Notes under the pieces: generated by a model
What the model was told of the DNA's origin: nothing
The model's input: only the letters and a program-made list of their open reading frames with translations
Database searches by the model: none
Made by a program: the position numbers and the translations under genes
DNA from: Halopenitus sp041821145
Lineage (GTDB): Archaea > Halobacteriota > Halobacteria > Halobacteriales > Haloferacaceae
Assembly: GCF_041821145.1 (NCBI RefSeq)
Contig: NZ_JBGUBC010000009.1
Location: 62,001 to 126,000 of the forward strand
Direction of reading: 5' to 3'
DNA: 64,000 nucleotides
Shown: positions 17,642 to 26,200 of the stretch, piece by piece
Layout: every line of letters starts with the position of its first letter
Position numbering within the stretch: the stretch's first letter is position 1

Positions 17642-18739
17642 TCAAATACCGAGCTTGAACACGCCTTCTCGATACTCCGACTCGACGTCATCATAGTACA
17701 TGTGCACATAGCGATGGAACGCCGACCGACTGTTATCAAGTTCCCCGCCCATGGTGTCACCACGAAGGTACTGTACCTTCGGTTCCTCCATACCAGCCTT
17801 TGCCCGAAACCAGGTCGACATCCAGTGGCGTGACCAGTGCGGTGTAATTGACCGGAACTCATCTTCTTCATCAAATTCGTACTCGGGCCACCAGTGCTTC
17901 CGCCATACGTGACCGAGACTCGACTTCTTCATCTGCTTCCCCTTCTGCGTCAAAAACAGCCACGGAGCATCATTGTCTGGCCGAATCAATAGCCAGTCAA
18001 TAAGCACGCGACGTGTCTCATCGTCCAGAGGAATGACCGTAGGGCGCTCACGCTTGTTGCCATCCCGAGATTCTTCTGGAGGGATGTACACCGCGTTCGC
18101 CGCATCGTCCAGTTGGTCGTGCGTTCCCATCGTCTCGTAATGACTCAGTACGTCAGGATTCGTAATGTGAATATCTTCCATCCGAATGTTCGCCAGCTCC
18201 GAGGAACGAACACCGGTTTTGAGTTGGAAGACTGTAGCCGCGCGCTCCCCGACGTGCTTGATACTCTTCACCAGCTCGCTCAGCTCTTCAAGTTCCACCT
18301 TCGGATGATCGTTCGGACTTTCGTTTTCCAGATCCTTCTCGCGCTTCGATTTAACCCGGAGGAACGGATTGTAGCTCGTTGGATGCGGGAACCTGGGATT
18401 CCGCTGCATCCACTCGTACACCTTCTTCACGTGGTTGATCTTCTTCCGTACCTGTGTGCCCTTCATCCGGGGGAGGCAGACATCAACGAATGCTTCGATT
18501 TGACGCTCAGTCGGCAGTGTCGGGTGGCGATCGTACTGGCTCATGTGCCGCTTCCAATCCCGGAACGATACCTGATAGTGATCTTTCGTTTTCTCCTTGA
18601 TGCCCTTGTTGTCAATAAACTCGCTGTAGTAGTACTCAAACCAATCCGTGTCAATAGCCTTCATCTGCGGATTGAGTCCTGCGAGTGGATCTGCTTCGAG
18701 GCCAAACTCTTCAGCGACTGCGTCTTCTGGATTTTGCAT
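17642..18739 (-). CDS. Tyrosine recombinase (integrase)
   Basis: The product is 365 residues from ATG 18739, which overlaps the stop of the upstream gene (TAATG) and has a strong GGAGGAG site. The longer frame adds 19 unsupported residues. The N-terminal core-binding domain covers residues 20-140. The catalytic domain shows the first Arg in LKTGVRSSELANIRMED, the HxxR box in TPHWSRHWM and the nucleophile Tyr near the C terminus in AFHRYVHMYY. It is expected to recombine the att sites at 16116 and 46710, and lies about 1.5 kb inside the left end. It is the last gene of a four-gene operon (19950 to 17642). The arrangement recalls the SNJ2-type integrase clusters of haloarchaeal viruses, where small co-encoded proteins assist; that link is from memory. 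Confidence 0.9.
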   Translation of the reverse strand: MQNPEDAVAEEFGLEADPLAGLNPQMKAIDTDWFEYYYSEFIDNKGIKEKTKDHYQVSFRDWKRHMSQYDRHPTLPTERQIEAFVDVCLPRMKGTQVRKKINHVKKVYEWMQRNPRFPHPTSYNPFLRVKSKREKDLENESPNDHPKVELEELSELVKSIKHVGERAATVFQLKTGVRSSELANIRMEDIHITNPDVLSHYETMGTHDQLDDAANAVYIPPEESRDGNKRERPTVIPLDDETRRVLIDWLLIRPDNDAPWLFLTQKGKQMKKSSLGHVWRKHWWPEYEFDEEDEFRSITPHWSRHWMSTWFRAKAGMEEPKVQYLRGDTMGGELDNSRSAFHRYVHMYYDDVESEYREGVFKLGI

Positions 18740-19269
18740 TAATTCTCCTCCTGCGTTTCTGGAACGTTCGTTCGGTCGAACAACCGCGTTTGCCAAATGT
18801 CGTGTACTGCACCACGCAACAGCACAGCCATCACGACCGGATTATACCGGTGCGGATAGTCAGCGTGGTACTGCATCCACCGATACCAGCGAAATAGTGG
18901 CCGGAACCGGGCGTCATGCACTGTCTTCAGTTTCTCCATCTCGTCTCTCTGCTCCGACAGATGCTCTTCGATGTCCTGCGGGTCGGCGAGCGCTGGGTGT
19001 ACGTCGTGTTCGTCGCAATACTCCTGCCATTCACGATACGCTTTGCCGTACACGTACCGTCTCGTGTGCGCGCTCAAATCCGCCAATTCTTGGGCATCGT
19101 ACTCATTCCAAGCGTCTTCAGAGGTCAGTTCAGATGTGTGGTTTTCGAGGTAGTACCGCGCTGGCACGTCCTCGAGATTTTTGAAGACTCCCAGAAATGC
19201 GAGTGCATCCTGTTCAACAATCGATCCCTCGTGGTATCCGGAGTCGTAGTCGTAGTTCGTTTCAATCAT
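18739..19269 (-). CDS. Integrase-like core-binding (SAM-like) domain protein without catalytic domain
   Basis: The product is 176 residues. From about residue 75 onward the sequence looks like the N-terminal DNA-binding domain of a tyrosine recombinase (YVYGKAYREWQEYCDEHDVHP, split here as YVYGKAYREW and QEYCDEHDVHP; then FRPLFRWYRWMQYHADYPHRYNP). The chain stops where the catalytic domain would begin. Start overlaps the preceding gene by four bases and the stop overlaps the integrase start by one, so it is made together with the integrase. It is probably an accessory DNA-binding factor for integration or excision, perhaps a duplicated half-integrase. The assignment as core-binding domain is by pattern and not certain. 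Confidence 0.7.
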   Translation of the reverse strand: MIETNYDYDSGYHEGSIVEQDALAFLGVFKNLEDVPARYYLENHTSELTSEDAWNEYDAQELADLSAHTRRYVYGKAYREWQEYCDEHDVHPALADPQDIEEHLSEQRDEMEKLKTVHDARFRPLFRWYRWMQYHADYPHRYNPVVMAVLLRGAVHDIWQTRLFDRTNVPETQEEN

Positions 19270-19685
19270 CTCGTGTACATTCTTCCTTGTTCATCAATCT
19301 CGATCTCGTTGCCTTCGACGTCATCCAAAATCCGCGTTACGCGAGAATTGGCTGTGTTGGCAACGTGTTGTACGACCTGCCCGTATTCTGCCCCGGGATT
19401 CTCATCGATATACTCGATGACAGCTTCACGTTCGCTTCTGTGAACTTGCCCTTCCAATTCCTCGATGCGGTCGCGTGCACGCTGAAGCTCTTTCCGGAGG
19501 TCGTTCCGTCGCCGGCGAAGATCGTCGCGTGACTCGGTCGGTTCAACATCTCGGTTGAACTTTTTTTGGCCAGCACGCACCATGGACTTGACCCAGTCGC
19601 TTGTTGACATCCCCATCTCCTCGGCCTGTTCGACCCAGTCCTCATATTCTTCATCGGGGATGTACGTGGCGACTTGTTCACTCAT
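19266..19685 (-). CDS. Ribbon-helix-helix/coiled-coil/winged-helix protein of the integrase operon
   Basis: The product is 139 residues in three parts. Residues 1-40 (VATYIPDEEYEDWVEQAEEM ... STSDWVKSMVRAG) look like a ribbon-helix-helix-type DNA-binding unit. Residues 50-88 are a charged coiled coil (RRRRNDLRKELQRARDRIEEL, split as RRRRNDLRKEL and QRARDRIEELEGQVHR). Residues 90-139 form a small winged helix (REAVIEYIDENPGAEYGQVV ... VTRILDDVEG). This architecture is shared by haloarchaeal proteins of the DUF5805 type, as I recall. It overlaps the next gene by four bases (ATGA). A recombination-directionality or operon-regulator role is an inference from position. Confidence 0.72.
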   Translation of the reverse strand: MSEQVATYIPDEEYEDWVEQAEEMGMSTSDWVKSMVRAGQKKFNRDVEPTESRDDLRRRRNDLRKELQRARDRIEELEGQVHRSEREAVIEYIDENPGAEYGQVVQHVANTANSRVTRILDDVEGNEIEIDEQGRMYTR

Positions 19686-19701
19686 CGATAGATTTGGAGA
19701 C

Positions 19702-19950
19702 TTACGTGGCGGGCTTGATCAGCACGGCACCGTTGAGAATAGACGGTACAACGGCGTTGACGTCGTGCGGGATGCCGAGCCGACGAAGGTCATCGGCAGT
19801 CAAGTAGATGGCCACACCTCCCCGGTCACCGTTCGGAGCGCTTGCAATGGTTGCAGGCTCTCGCTCGGACTCCGTGTCGACTTCGTCATCGTGATCGTCG
19901 GAGTCTTGTTCGGGTGCGTGCGTGGGTGTGGTTGGCGTGTCGGTACTCAT
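19702..19950 (-). CDS. Small AbrB-like protein, first gene of the integrase operon
   Basis: The product is 82 residues. The N-terminal 35 residues are acidic and disordered. The C-terminal half (VAIYLTADDLRRLGIPHDV then VVPSILNGAVLIKPAT) resembles one SpoVT/AbrB swapped-hairpin unit. It lies 16 bases before the next gene of the operon. The 240 bases upstream hold the likely operon promoter but no gene. Probable DNA-binding regulator of integration; low resolution because the domain is short. Confidence 0.65.
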   Translation of the reverse strand: MSTDTPTTPTHAPEQDSDDHDDEVDTESEREPATIASAPNGDRGGVAIYLTADDLRRLGIPHDVNAVVPSILNGAVLIKPAT

Positions 19951-20190
19951 TCGTAGTCGATACCTCCGTGAGCGCGGGGAGAGCGGGAGAGAGTCTTAGT
20001 CATCTATGGTTGGTACTCGTTGTGTCTCGTTACCCGGAACCAACCGTCACAGCGGGCGTGACCGTCGCTTCTGGGCAGTTCTCGCAACCTTGTTGGTTGC
20101 TCCACTACCACCAAATCAAGCACCCATATTAAAACTATGGACTAGAGTTGCACACTAACACAACCTCTTAACAATTGTCGGGGAACGGGA

Positions 20191-21189
20191 CTACTCTGCC
20201 TGAGAACGCAAATCGTCCAACCACTCGATGCATTTCTTAGCGACGAACTCTGCATCGCCATTCTCGGTGTACTCTGCCTGCTCCTGGAGAAGCTCGAGCT
20301 TCTCGAGGACAGCATCGATCTCGGACGCAGGAACCGTCCCACTAGCCGACGGGTGTGACTCGGATACAGCCGCTTCCCGCAATTCGTCCATTCCACCATC
20401 TGTTGTGGCCACACCGGCCTGACGAAGCCGTTCTCGAACTGCATTCTTTACACTCTCTGATGGCTCTTCTTCAAGGTCTCCCTCACGAAGCTTCTCCCAG
20501 TTCTCAGGGTCACGATCTTCGATATCGTTGAAAATCTGCCTGACATACTCGTAACTCGCGTCTAACGCGTCAGCGATATCCTTCTTAGCTGCATTATCGC
20601 TAACAACGTGATGTGCAGCGATGATCAGCTCTTTTTTCGGCGTATCCTCGACAATATCTTTCGCGGTAAGTGCTTCTGTGCTCATAGTTTGACCTTCTTC
20701 GCCTTCTTGCTCGTATTCTTCGAGCCTCTCTTCCAGCTCACTCTTAAGCCCGTAATCCAGGACTTCGATGTAAGTCTCTCGCGGGATTTCTCCGGACTCC
20801 AGCTCGTTTAGCAGTCGGGAAACGTACTGCTGGCTGGCATCACTGATGGCCTCGACAGCCCTCCGGTCTGGATCGCGCTCAGCGGCCAGCCATGCGTTGA
20901 TGATGATTTCCTGCTTTGAATAGGAATCGAGCGGGTCGGCAGGTTCTGTCGACACACCTTCGATACGCTCGACTACCTCACCATCAGTGCCGTACGCTAC
21001 GATGTCTCGCGTCGGTTTCAGCCCGTCAACACCGCGATGCTCGCCTTCGGTAGACTCGGTGATGTGATCTCGGATCTCCGGGAGGGACTGCCGGGTGTGC
21101 TCGCAGTACGGGCATTTCCACTCAGAGATCTTGTCTGTGTCTGGGTTGGCGGATAGAGGTTTGTTGTTCATGCTGCTATGGACAAACAC
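20191..21189 (-). CDS. Zinc-finger protein with tandem helix-turn-helix repeats
   Basis: The product is 332 residues, or 326 if started at the second ATG (21171). An N-terminal C2H2-like finger is visible (WKCPYCEHTRQSLPEIRDHI followed by a His after TEGE). Two copies of a helical HTH unit follow: KQEIIINAWLAAERDPDRRA with YVSRLLNELESGE, and KKELIIAAHHVVSDNAAKKD with YEYVRQIFNDIEDRD. The C-terminal 80 residues contain a coiled-coil stretch (ASEIDAVLEKLELLQEQAEY). No enzyme motif. It is likely a sequence-specific DNA-binding protein of the element, possibly its master regulator, since it lies alone upstream of the integrase operon. Function beyond DNA binding is not supported. Confidence 0.72.
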   Translation of the reverse strand: MFVHSSMNNKPLSANPDTDKISEWKCPYCEHTRQSLPEIRDHITESTEGEHRGVDGLKPTRDIVAYGTDGEVVERIEGVSTEPADPLDSYSKQEIIINAWLAAERDPDRRAVEAISDASQQYVSRLLNELESGEIPRETYIEVLDYGLKSELEERLEEYEQEGEEGQTMSTEALTAKDIVEDTPKKELIIAAHHVVSDNAAKKDIADALDASYEYVRQIFNDIEDRDPENWEKLREGDLEEEPSESVKNAVRERLRQAGVATTDGGMDELREAAVSESHPSASGTVPASEIDAVLEKLELLQEQAEYTENGDAEFVAKKCIEWLDDLRSQAE

Positions 21190-21284
21190 CCGGGGTATGA
21201 CGTCTGTCTTTACGGCTCCAGGGTTGCTTATTCACAACTTCTGGTGCAACTCACTTAATAGTTGGTATCGTAGTTGCCTCAATG

Positions 21285-21536
21285 TCAACTCTCGGTCGCG
21301 AGCATGCAGGCTCCCTCCCGGGTGACCTCATGCAATCGATCGTACCCGCCATCGAACGAATACAGCAAATCCAGTTGACGCAGTTGTTTTAGTGCGTCTG
21401 CGTACTCTCTCCCATCAATATTCGGGAATTCATGCTCAACACGGCTATAGAGTACCGTATTGGGGATCGTGCCGTGACTATCGATCGTATCGAGAATCGA
21501 TTGGCTGATTCGTTTTTGCCGTGTTTCCGAGCTCAT
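21285..21536 (-). CDS. Small winged-helix protein
   Basis: The product is 83 residues. It reads as a compact winged helix: RISQSILDTIDSHGTIPNTV, then YADALKQLRQLDLLYSFDGG and a C-terminal LHEVTREG. The start at 21536 is preferred to the one three bases upstream, because haloarchaeal proteins of this kind usually begin MSS. It is transcribed toward the zinc-finger gene. Probably a transcriptional regulator of the element. Confidence 0.6.
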   Translation of the reverse strand: MSSETRQKRISQSILDTIDSHGTIPNTVLYSRVEHEFPNIDGREYADALKQLRQLDLLYSFDGGYDRLHEVTREGACMLATES

Positions 21537-21621
21537 CAACCGGTCTGTGTACGGGTATCCCTCGGTAACTTATAAGCAGTAACGCAACGGGTGGAAGTAA
21601 AACCCCAACAAAACGACAAAC

Positions 21622-22653
21622 CTACTCGTCTCGAGGGCCGTAAAACAACTCCGGACGCCACTCCTTCAAATCATCCACCAACATCTTGAATGTCATCACG
21701 TGGTCAACCGGCGGATGATTCAACGAATCGATTTCGGGGTCAGCACCCTCAAGACGTAGATTGTACGTATCTCGATGCCCCCGCATCGCGAGCGTCTCCG
21801 GAATCGGCATCGACAATCCAGTGTACCCTCGCATCGTTAATTCCTCCAACACACCAACGAGCACGTCACGCGTCGGGCAGACCCACCAGGACTCCCCCCG
21901 CAGGTAGGCAAGCTTCGTGGCGTCCGACTCGATCCCACCCACGTCACTCGTCCCGGTCTCAACCTCAAACACGTGACGCGTGTGCTTATCGACGTCCTCG
22001 CCGTTCACGAATTGCAGCCCGCCCTTCTGCCACATCACGCAGTCCAGCTCGGCCCCCTCGATTGTCGGGTACATTTCGAACTCCATCTGGTCGTTCCAGT
22101 CCCATTTTTCCTCGCTCCACCAACGAGTCAGGTGTATGCCGAGACGGTGCACGATGTTCTCGCCAGTATCCCCGGTGTTCTCACCGCTGAATGTTCGGTC
22201 GACGAGGTCTCGACCGCTCGGCGTCAAATTCCAGAACCTTCGGTGGATGATGCGTTCGCGTGGTTCTGAGTCGATGTATGGAGGGCCAATCAAATCGAGA
22301 CGTTCGAGGAGTTCCAGGTCTGGATCGAACCAGTCCACCAACCATCGATGCCCCTCAGTGATGTAGTGCGTGCGCGTAACTCGCTCTTTGGTCTCGGGAT
22401 GCTCGAAGAAGATCTCGCCGTCGACCTCGAGGTAGCCGAGGGCCGCGACGAACTTCAGGTCGGCCTCGGTGAGCGGGAATTCTTCTCGGTACTTCTTCAA
22501 CAGATAGTTGACCTTCGCTTCCTTCCCGACTCGACGAGATCGACGTTCGACGCCTCGCTTTGCTTCCGGGCACTGCTCAAAGAGTTTCGCGTGTTTGGTT
22601 GAACCGTCACTGTGCTGCTGCTGTACGGGATTGCTTATAGACTGGCTGGCCAT
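21622..22653 (-). CDS. Winged-helix protein with possible nuclease-like domain
   Basis: The product is 343 residues from ATG 22653. Upstream TTAATT at about 22676-22682 is placed so that transcription would begin at this ATG, while the longer frame has no such support. Residues 40-150 look like a winged helix (VNYLLKKYREEFPLTEADLK, then RLDLIGPP and RRFWNLTPSGRDLVDRTF). Residues 185-245 contain GAELDCVMWQKGGLQFVNGE and TRHVFEVETGT. The spaced acidic residues D and E-x-E are compatible with a PD-(D/E)XK nuclease fold, but this is only suggestive. It sits next to the repeat cluster at 22687-22829, so a replication or repeat-binding role is possible. I do not recognise a named family. Confidence 0.65.
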   Translation of the reverse strand: MASQSISNPVQQQHSDGSTKHAKLFEQCPEAKRGVERRSRRVGKEAKVNYLLKKYREEFPLTEADLKFVAALGYLEVDGEIFFEHPETKERVTRTHYITEGHRWLVDWFDPDLELLERLDLIGPPYIDSEPRERIIHRRFWNLTPSGRDLVDRTFSGENTGDTGENIVHRLGIHLTRWWSEEKWDWNDQMEFEMYPTIEGAELDCVMWQKGGLQFVNGEDVDKHTRHVFEVETGTSDVGGIESDATKLAYLRGESWWVCPTRDVLVGVLEELTMRGYTGLSMPIPETLAMRGHRDTYNLRLEGADPEIDSLNHPPVDHVMTFKMLVDDLKEWRPELFYGPRDE

Positions 22654-22686
22654 ACTTACAACAGGATTTGGTTGCAATTAAGTGTT

Positions 22687-22829
22687 GTTACAGCTATACG
22701 AACAGACTGTCGTACTAGCCGACTGATAGGTATCGGCGAGCGCGAAAACAGCGTATTTGTTACAGCTATGCAAAGCGTTACAGCTATACTCTCGATGGGG
22801 TGAGCGCGGGACGTTCTGTTGTTACAGCT
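22687..22829 (+). repeat. GTTACAGCT(AT) direct repeats, four copies
   Basis: GTTACAGCTAT at 22687, 22759 and 22777 and GTTACAGCT at 22821, all in the same orientation, in the gap between 22654 and 23019. No gene is seen in this gap. Its right part (22911-22990) is GC-richer and holds only a possible weak hairpin (AGTAGGCAACACTACCT). The repeats could be iterons or operators for the flanking genes. Confidence 0.7.
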
Positions 22830-23019
22830 TCTGCAAATAGAGTAGAAGAACAAGAGAAAACAGTACCATGCAAAAAGTAATATCAAAATATTGACTCTAA
22901 CACCACAGGGGCTTGAAACCGCGGGGAGGTGCCAGCCAAAGCGATCCCGGCCCAGTAGGCAACACTACCTGCCAGGACACTTCAAACTACGAACCGCATG
23001 AAAAAGCCCACCCGTCCGG

Positions 23020-23244
23020 CTAGCGCGAACTAACGGCGAGACGCCGCACGTAGGTCTCGAAATCAGCGACAGAACCAGCCAAATGCAAGTACTCCGGAGC
23101 CTGCTGTCCAGCTCCATTGAAATCGCTCACACCAGTGATGATCCCGTCGTTCACAGCCTGTTCCATCAACTCCATCGGGAGAATAGCCGCTCTGTGCGCG
23201 ATCTCGCTCAAGTCTGCGGCATTGATTGTGGTAGCTGGCGCCAT
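23020..23244 (-). CDS. Small hypothetical protein downstream of the PrimPol-helicase
   Basis: The product is 74 residues (MAPATTINAADLSEIAHRAA ... SVADFETYVRRLAVSSR), mostly helical and without known motifs. Its ATG overlaps the stop of the PrimPol-helicase gene by one base, so it is co-translated with it and may be an accessory replication factor. Its TAG stop sits inside the recurrent hexamer GCTAGC (23020-23022). Confidence 0.6.
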   Translation of the reverse strand: MAPATTINAADLSEIAHRAAILPMELMEQAVNDGIITGVSDFNGAGQQAPEYLHLAGSVADFETYVRRLAVSSR

Positions 23245-26200
23245 CACTTATCGCCTCCGAGGTAGCGGAAGACGTTCCCACCGACACTCTCAACAACACC
23301 GTCACTATCGAGTTCGTTCATCGCCAGCAACAGCGTCTTCGGATGTGCATCGATAGCCAGCGCAAAGGATGGCACGGACACGTCATCACCCTCATCGAAG
23401 CGTGCAGAAATCTTCCCACGGGCACGCTCAGCAAGCTCCTCAACGTCTTCGTCACCATCACCCGCAAACACAGCGGTACCTCCGTCAGAGGTGTCTGTGC
23501 CTTCAGAATCAGTCCTATCGCCACCATCAGCAACAGCAGTCACGATTTGATTCACACCAGAATCCGCATGACCGGTGTAACCGACGCCTTCCTGGATATT
23601 CTCAACCTTCGTCGTGCCATCCACGACCTCCAACTGGAGCGACCCCTTGTACGTGCTGACGCGCACGTCTTCCAGCACATACAACTCATCTTCCTCGAGC
23701 GGAGCCTTCCCGTCCAGCTCGCATCCAACCCAATCAACGATATCGATAGTACCGGTCGAGTCCGAGATCACGCCCTGGGCCTCTGGGCCGTGCTTGGAAT
23801 CAGTATCCCAATTATTCACCTTTGCCGTGACCGTCGTGTACGGATTTCCTTCATTCGAAAGGTCATCAACAGCTGTCGCGACGTCCTCGAGCGACTCAGG
23901 ATTCTTGGCTGGAGAGTCTTCCTCGTCACCGAGACCGAACGCACGCAGGTTCACGTCGAGAGCCTCCGCGACATGGTTCGTATCGATACGCGCACACCGG
24001 TTCAAACCAGTCGTCGGCTGCGAGTGCGTCAGCACGTAACTCCCAGCATCGTCGGAACGCTCCCGCATGTGATCTTTGTAGTCCGATGCGCTCGTCAGCA
24101 AGTCAACACTCGATACGTCGTGGTCGCGTACGTACTTGCTCACAGCGTCGTGACACGACGCAAGGTGCAGAGCCAACTCCTCGTTAGCCTGCCCCTCATT
24201 CACGACAGTGAAGTGCGTGTCTCGTTCCAAGTAATCTGCCTGGGCAGCCCGTGACAGCAACTCCACGAAGTCATCCAGATGCGAATTACGACCACCAGCA
24301 CCTGCACCGATTTCCTTCGCGGCATACAGAATAGCCTCTTCCAGTTCTGCATCACTCGGAACCACGTCTTCAGTCACGTTTGCTTCCTCTTGGAGGGACT
24401 CGGCGAACTGACGAATCATCGACACACCGAAATGAATAGTCTGAATGCCCTGTTGCGGCAAGTTGTCGAGAGAATCGAAACCATTCGCGTTCAGGAGCTT
24501 CACAACTTCTTCTCGTGATTCTCGCCACATCGCCCGGATCTCGTCATCATCGATACCCAGCACGAACCGGTAGTAGGCGAGTGCGTGTTGTTCCAAATCA
24601 CTACCATCTGGATAATGCATGTTACCTTCAGCATCGCGGTAGTCGCTCCCGGACAACCGTGAGAATGCAGTTACGGTGTCAGATCCGTCATCCTGAACGT
24701 CTCCCAGGAAGCGTGTTTGGATACTCCGGCGTTCCTCGGCGTTGCCCTGGATGCGCTGTTCACCGCTCACCATCACCGGTGCGAGAAGTTTGTAGTCATT
24801 CGTGGACTCGTCTGGATTCCCACGTGATGCGTTCGACCCGACTGTCGTTCCACGAAACAGCTTCTGGAACCGGTCGACCTCGTGGTCGGCCATGTCGCCA
24901 GGCTTGTATTCGTCGTACCACATCGGGATGCTGTTCGACGAGGAAAGCGCGGACGTCAGCGCAAACTTCGTGTCATCGACTTCCATCGGTAGCGAGTTCA
25001 TTCCCACCAGCGCCCACAGCAAGCGTAGTGACGCAGATTTTCCGGCGCCGGTCTCTCCGACAATGGTCAGTGCGTTGAATTGCCCTTCCCAGTCCTGAAT
25101 GTATGGACGCATCGGTGTCGAGTACAGCCAGCCGAGGACTGGCAGCAACCGCTCGCTGTTCCGCATGTCTGTCGCCAGGTCGATTGTTTCGAGAACGTGC
25201 TCAGGGTCGTACTCGGTGTGTTCATCTGGGGTCAGTGACCACGCACGCTCGGACGTGTTCCCTTTCTCAAGGTACACTGTTTCTGGGTTGTCAGTCCACC
25301 CGTCAGCCGTCAGTACACCATTCGGTGTGACAAGCTCACTACTCTCCGGTTTGATACCCATGTACCGTGTTCCGTCTCGGATTGGCGCGTCTTGACCGCC
25401 AATCAATTTCCGAAGCTCGGCCAGCCATTCATCGCCACCTTCCCACGTCGTCGTGATTCCGGTCACGACGTTCGACTTGAACGTGCGAGTGTCGTTGAAT
25501 ACAGTCGCTGGAACGGTGACAGTGTACGAGTTCTCACCGGATTGCGGGTGGACTTCCATCTCGATCAAGCGCTCGCCTTCCTTGAATAGGTACGAGAGCA
25601 CATCGAGACGGAAGTTCGCCACAGTCACCCATTCATCATCACCGGTTTCTTCATCAACAGTCCAGTACCCACACGTATCTCCCTCGAACCGCAATGAGGA
25701 GAAGGAGTCGAACTGCTTGTCTTCCGCGGGGGCAGACCTTTGTTTTGGACGTGTCCCGTGATACGGAATCGAGCACAAGCACGACTCTTCTTCTTTCAGG
25801 ATGCCGTGCTCTCGAAGCGTAGACAGCGCTGGCGGGCACATGCCAGCGAGATCCATTTTCTCTGCGAGACGCTTCAGGTGCTTGCGCGTCTTCTGTTCGT
25901 CAAACTCTGTTGAGTCACCGAATGGCGCGTATTCACCGAAATGCTCCGTAACTGTCTCAACAGAGTATCCGGCGGCGAGCCCGAGCAAGCCAGCAAACGT
26001 GTCGATTTTGAACGCGTTCGGATGCTCTTCTCTCGCTTCACTCGACCGGAACGACAGCGCTGCGTGGTAACAGTCTGGCATTTCATCTGGTGCGTCTCCA
26101 CGCGCGAAGTCAACATCAACTGGATCGGCAGGGTCGTGCTCGCCAATCGGTTCACCACGAATCTCGACACGATCCAAGACTTCCCCAACGGAGAGGAACA

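Noticed and set aside
22911..22990. Possible small structured RNA
   Set aside because: Only a weak stem is visible, with no promoter or terminator; not enough to call a gene.
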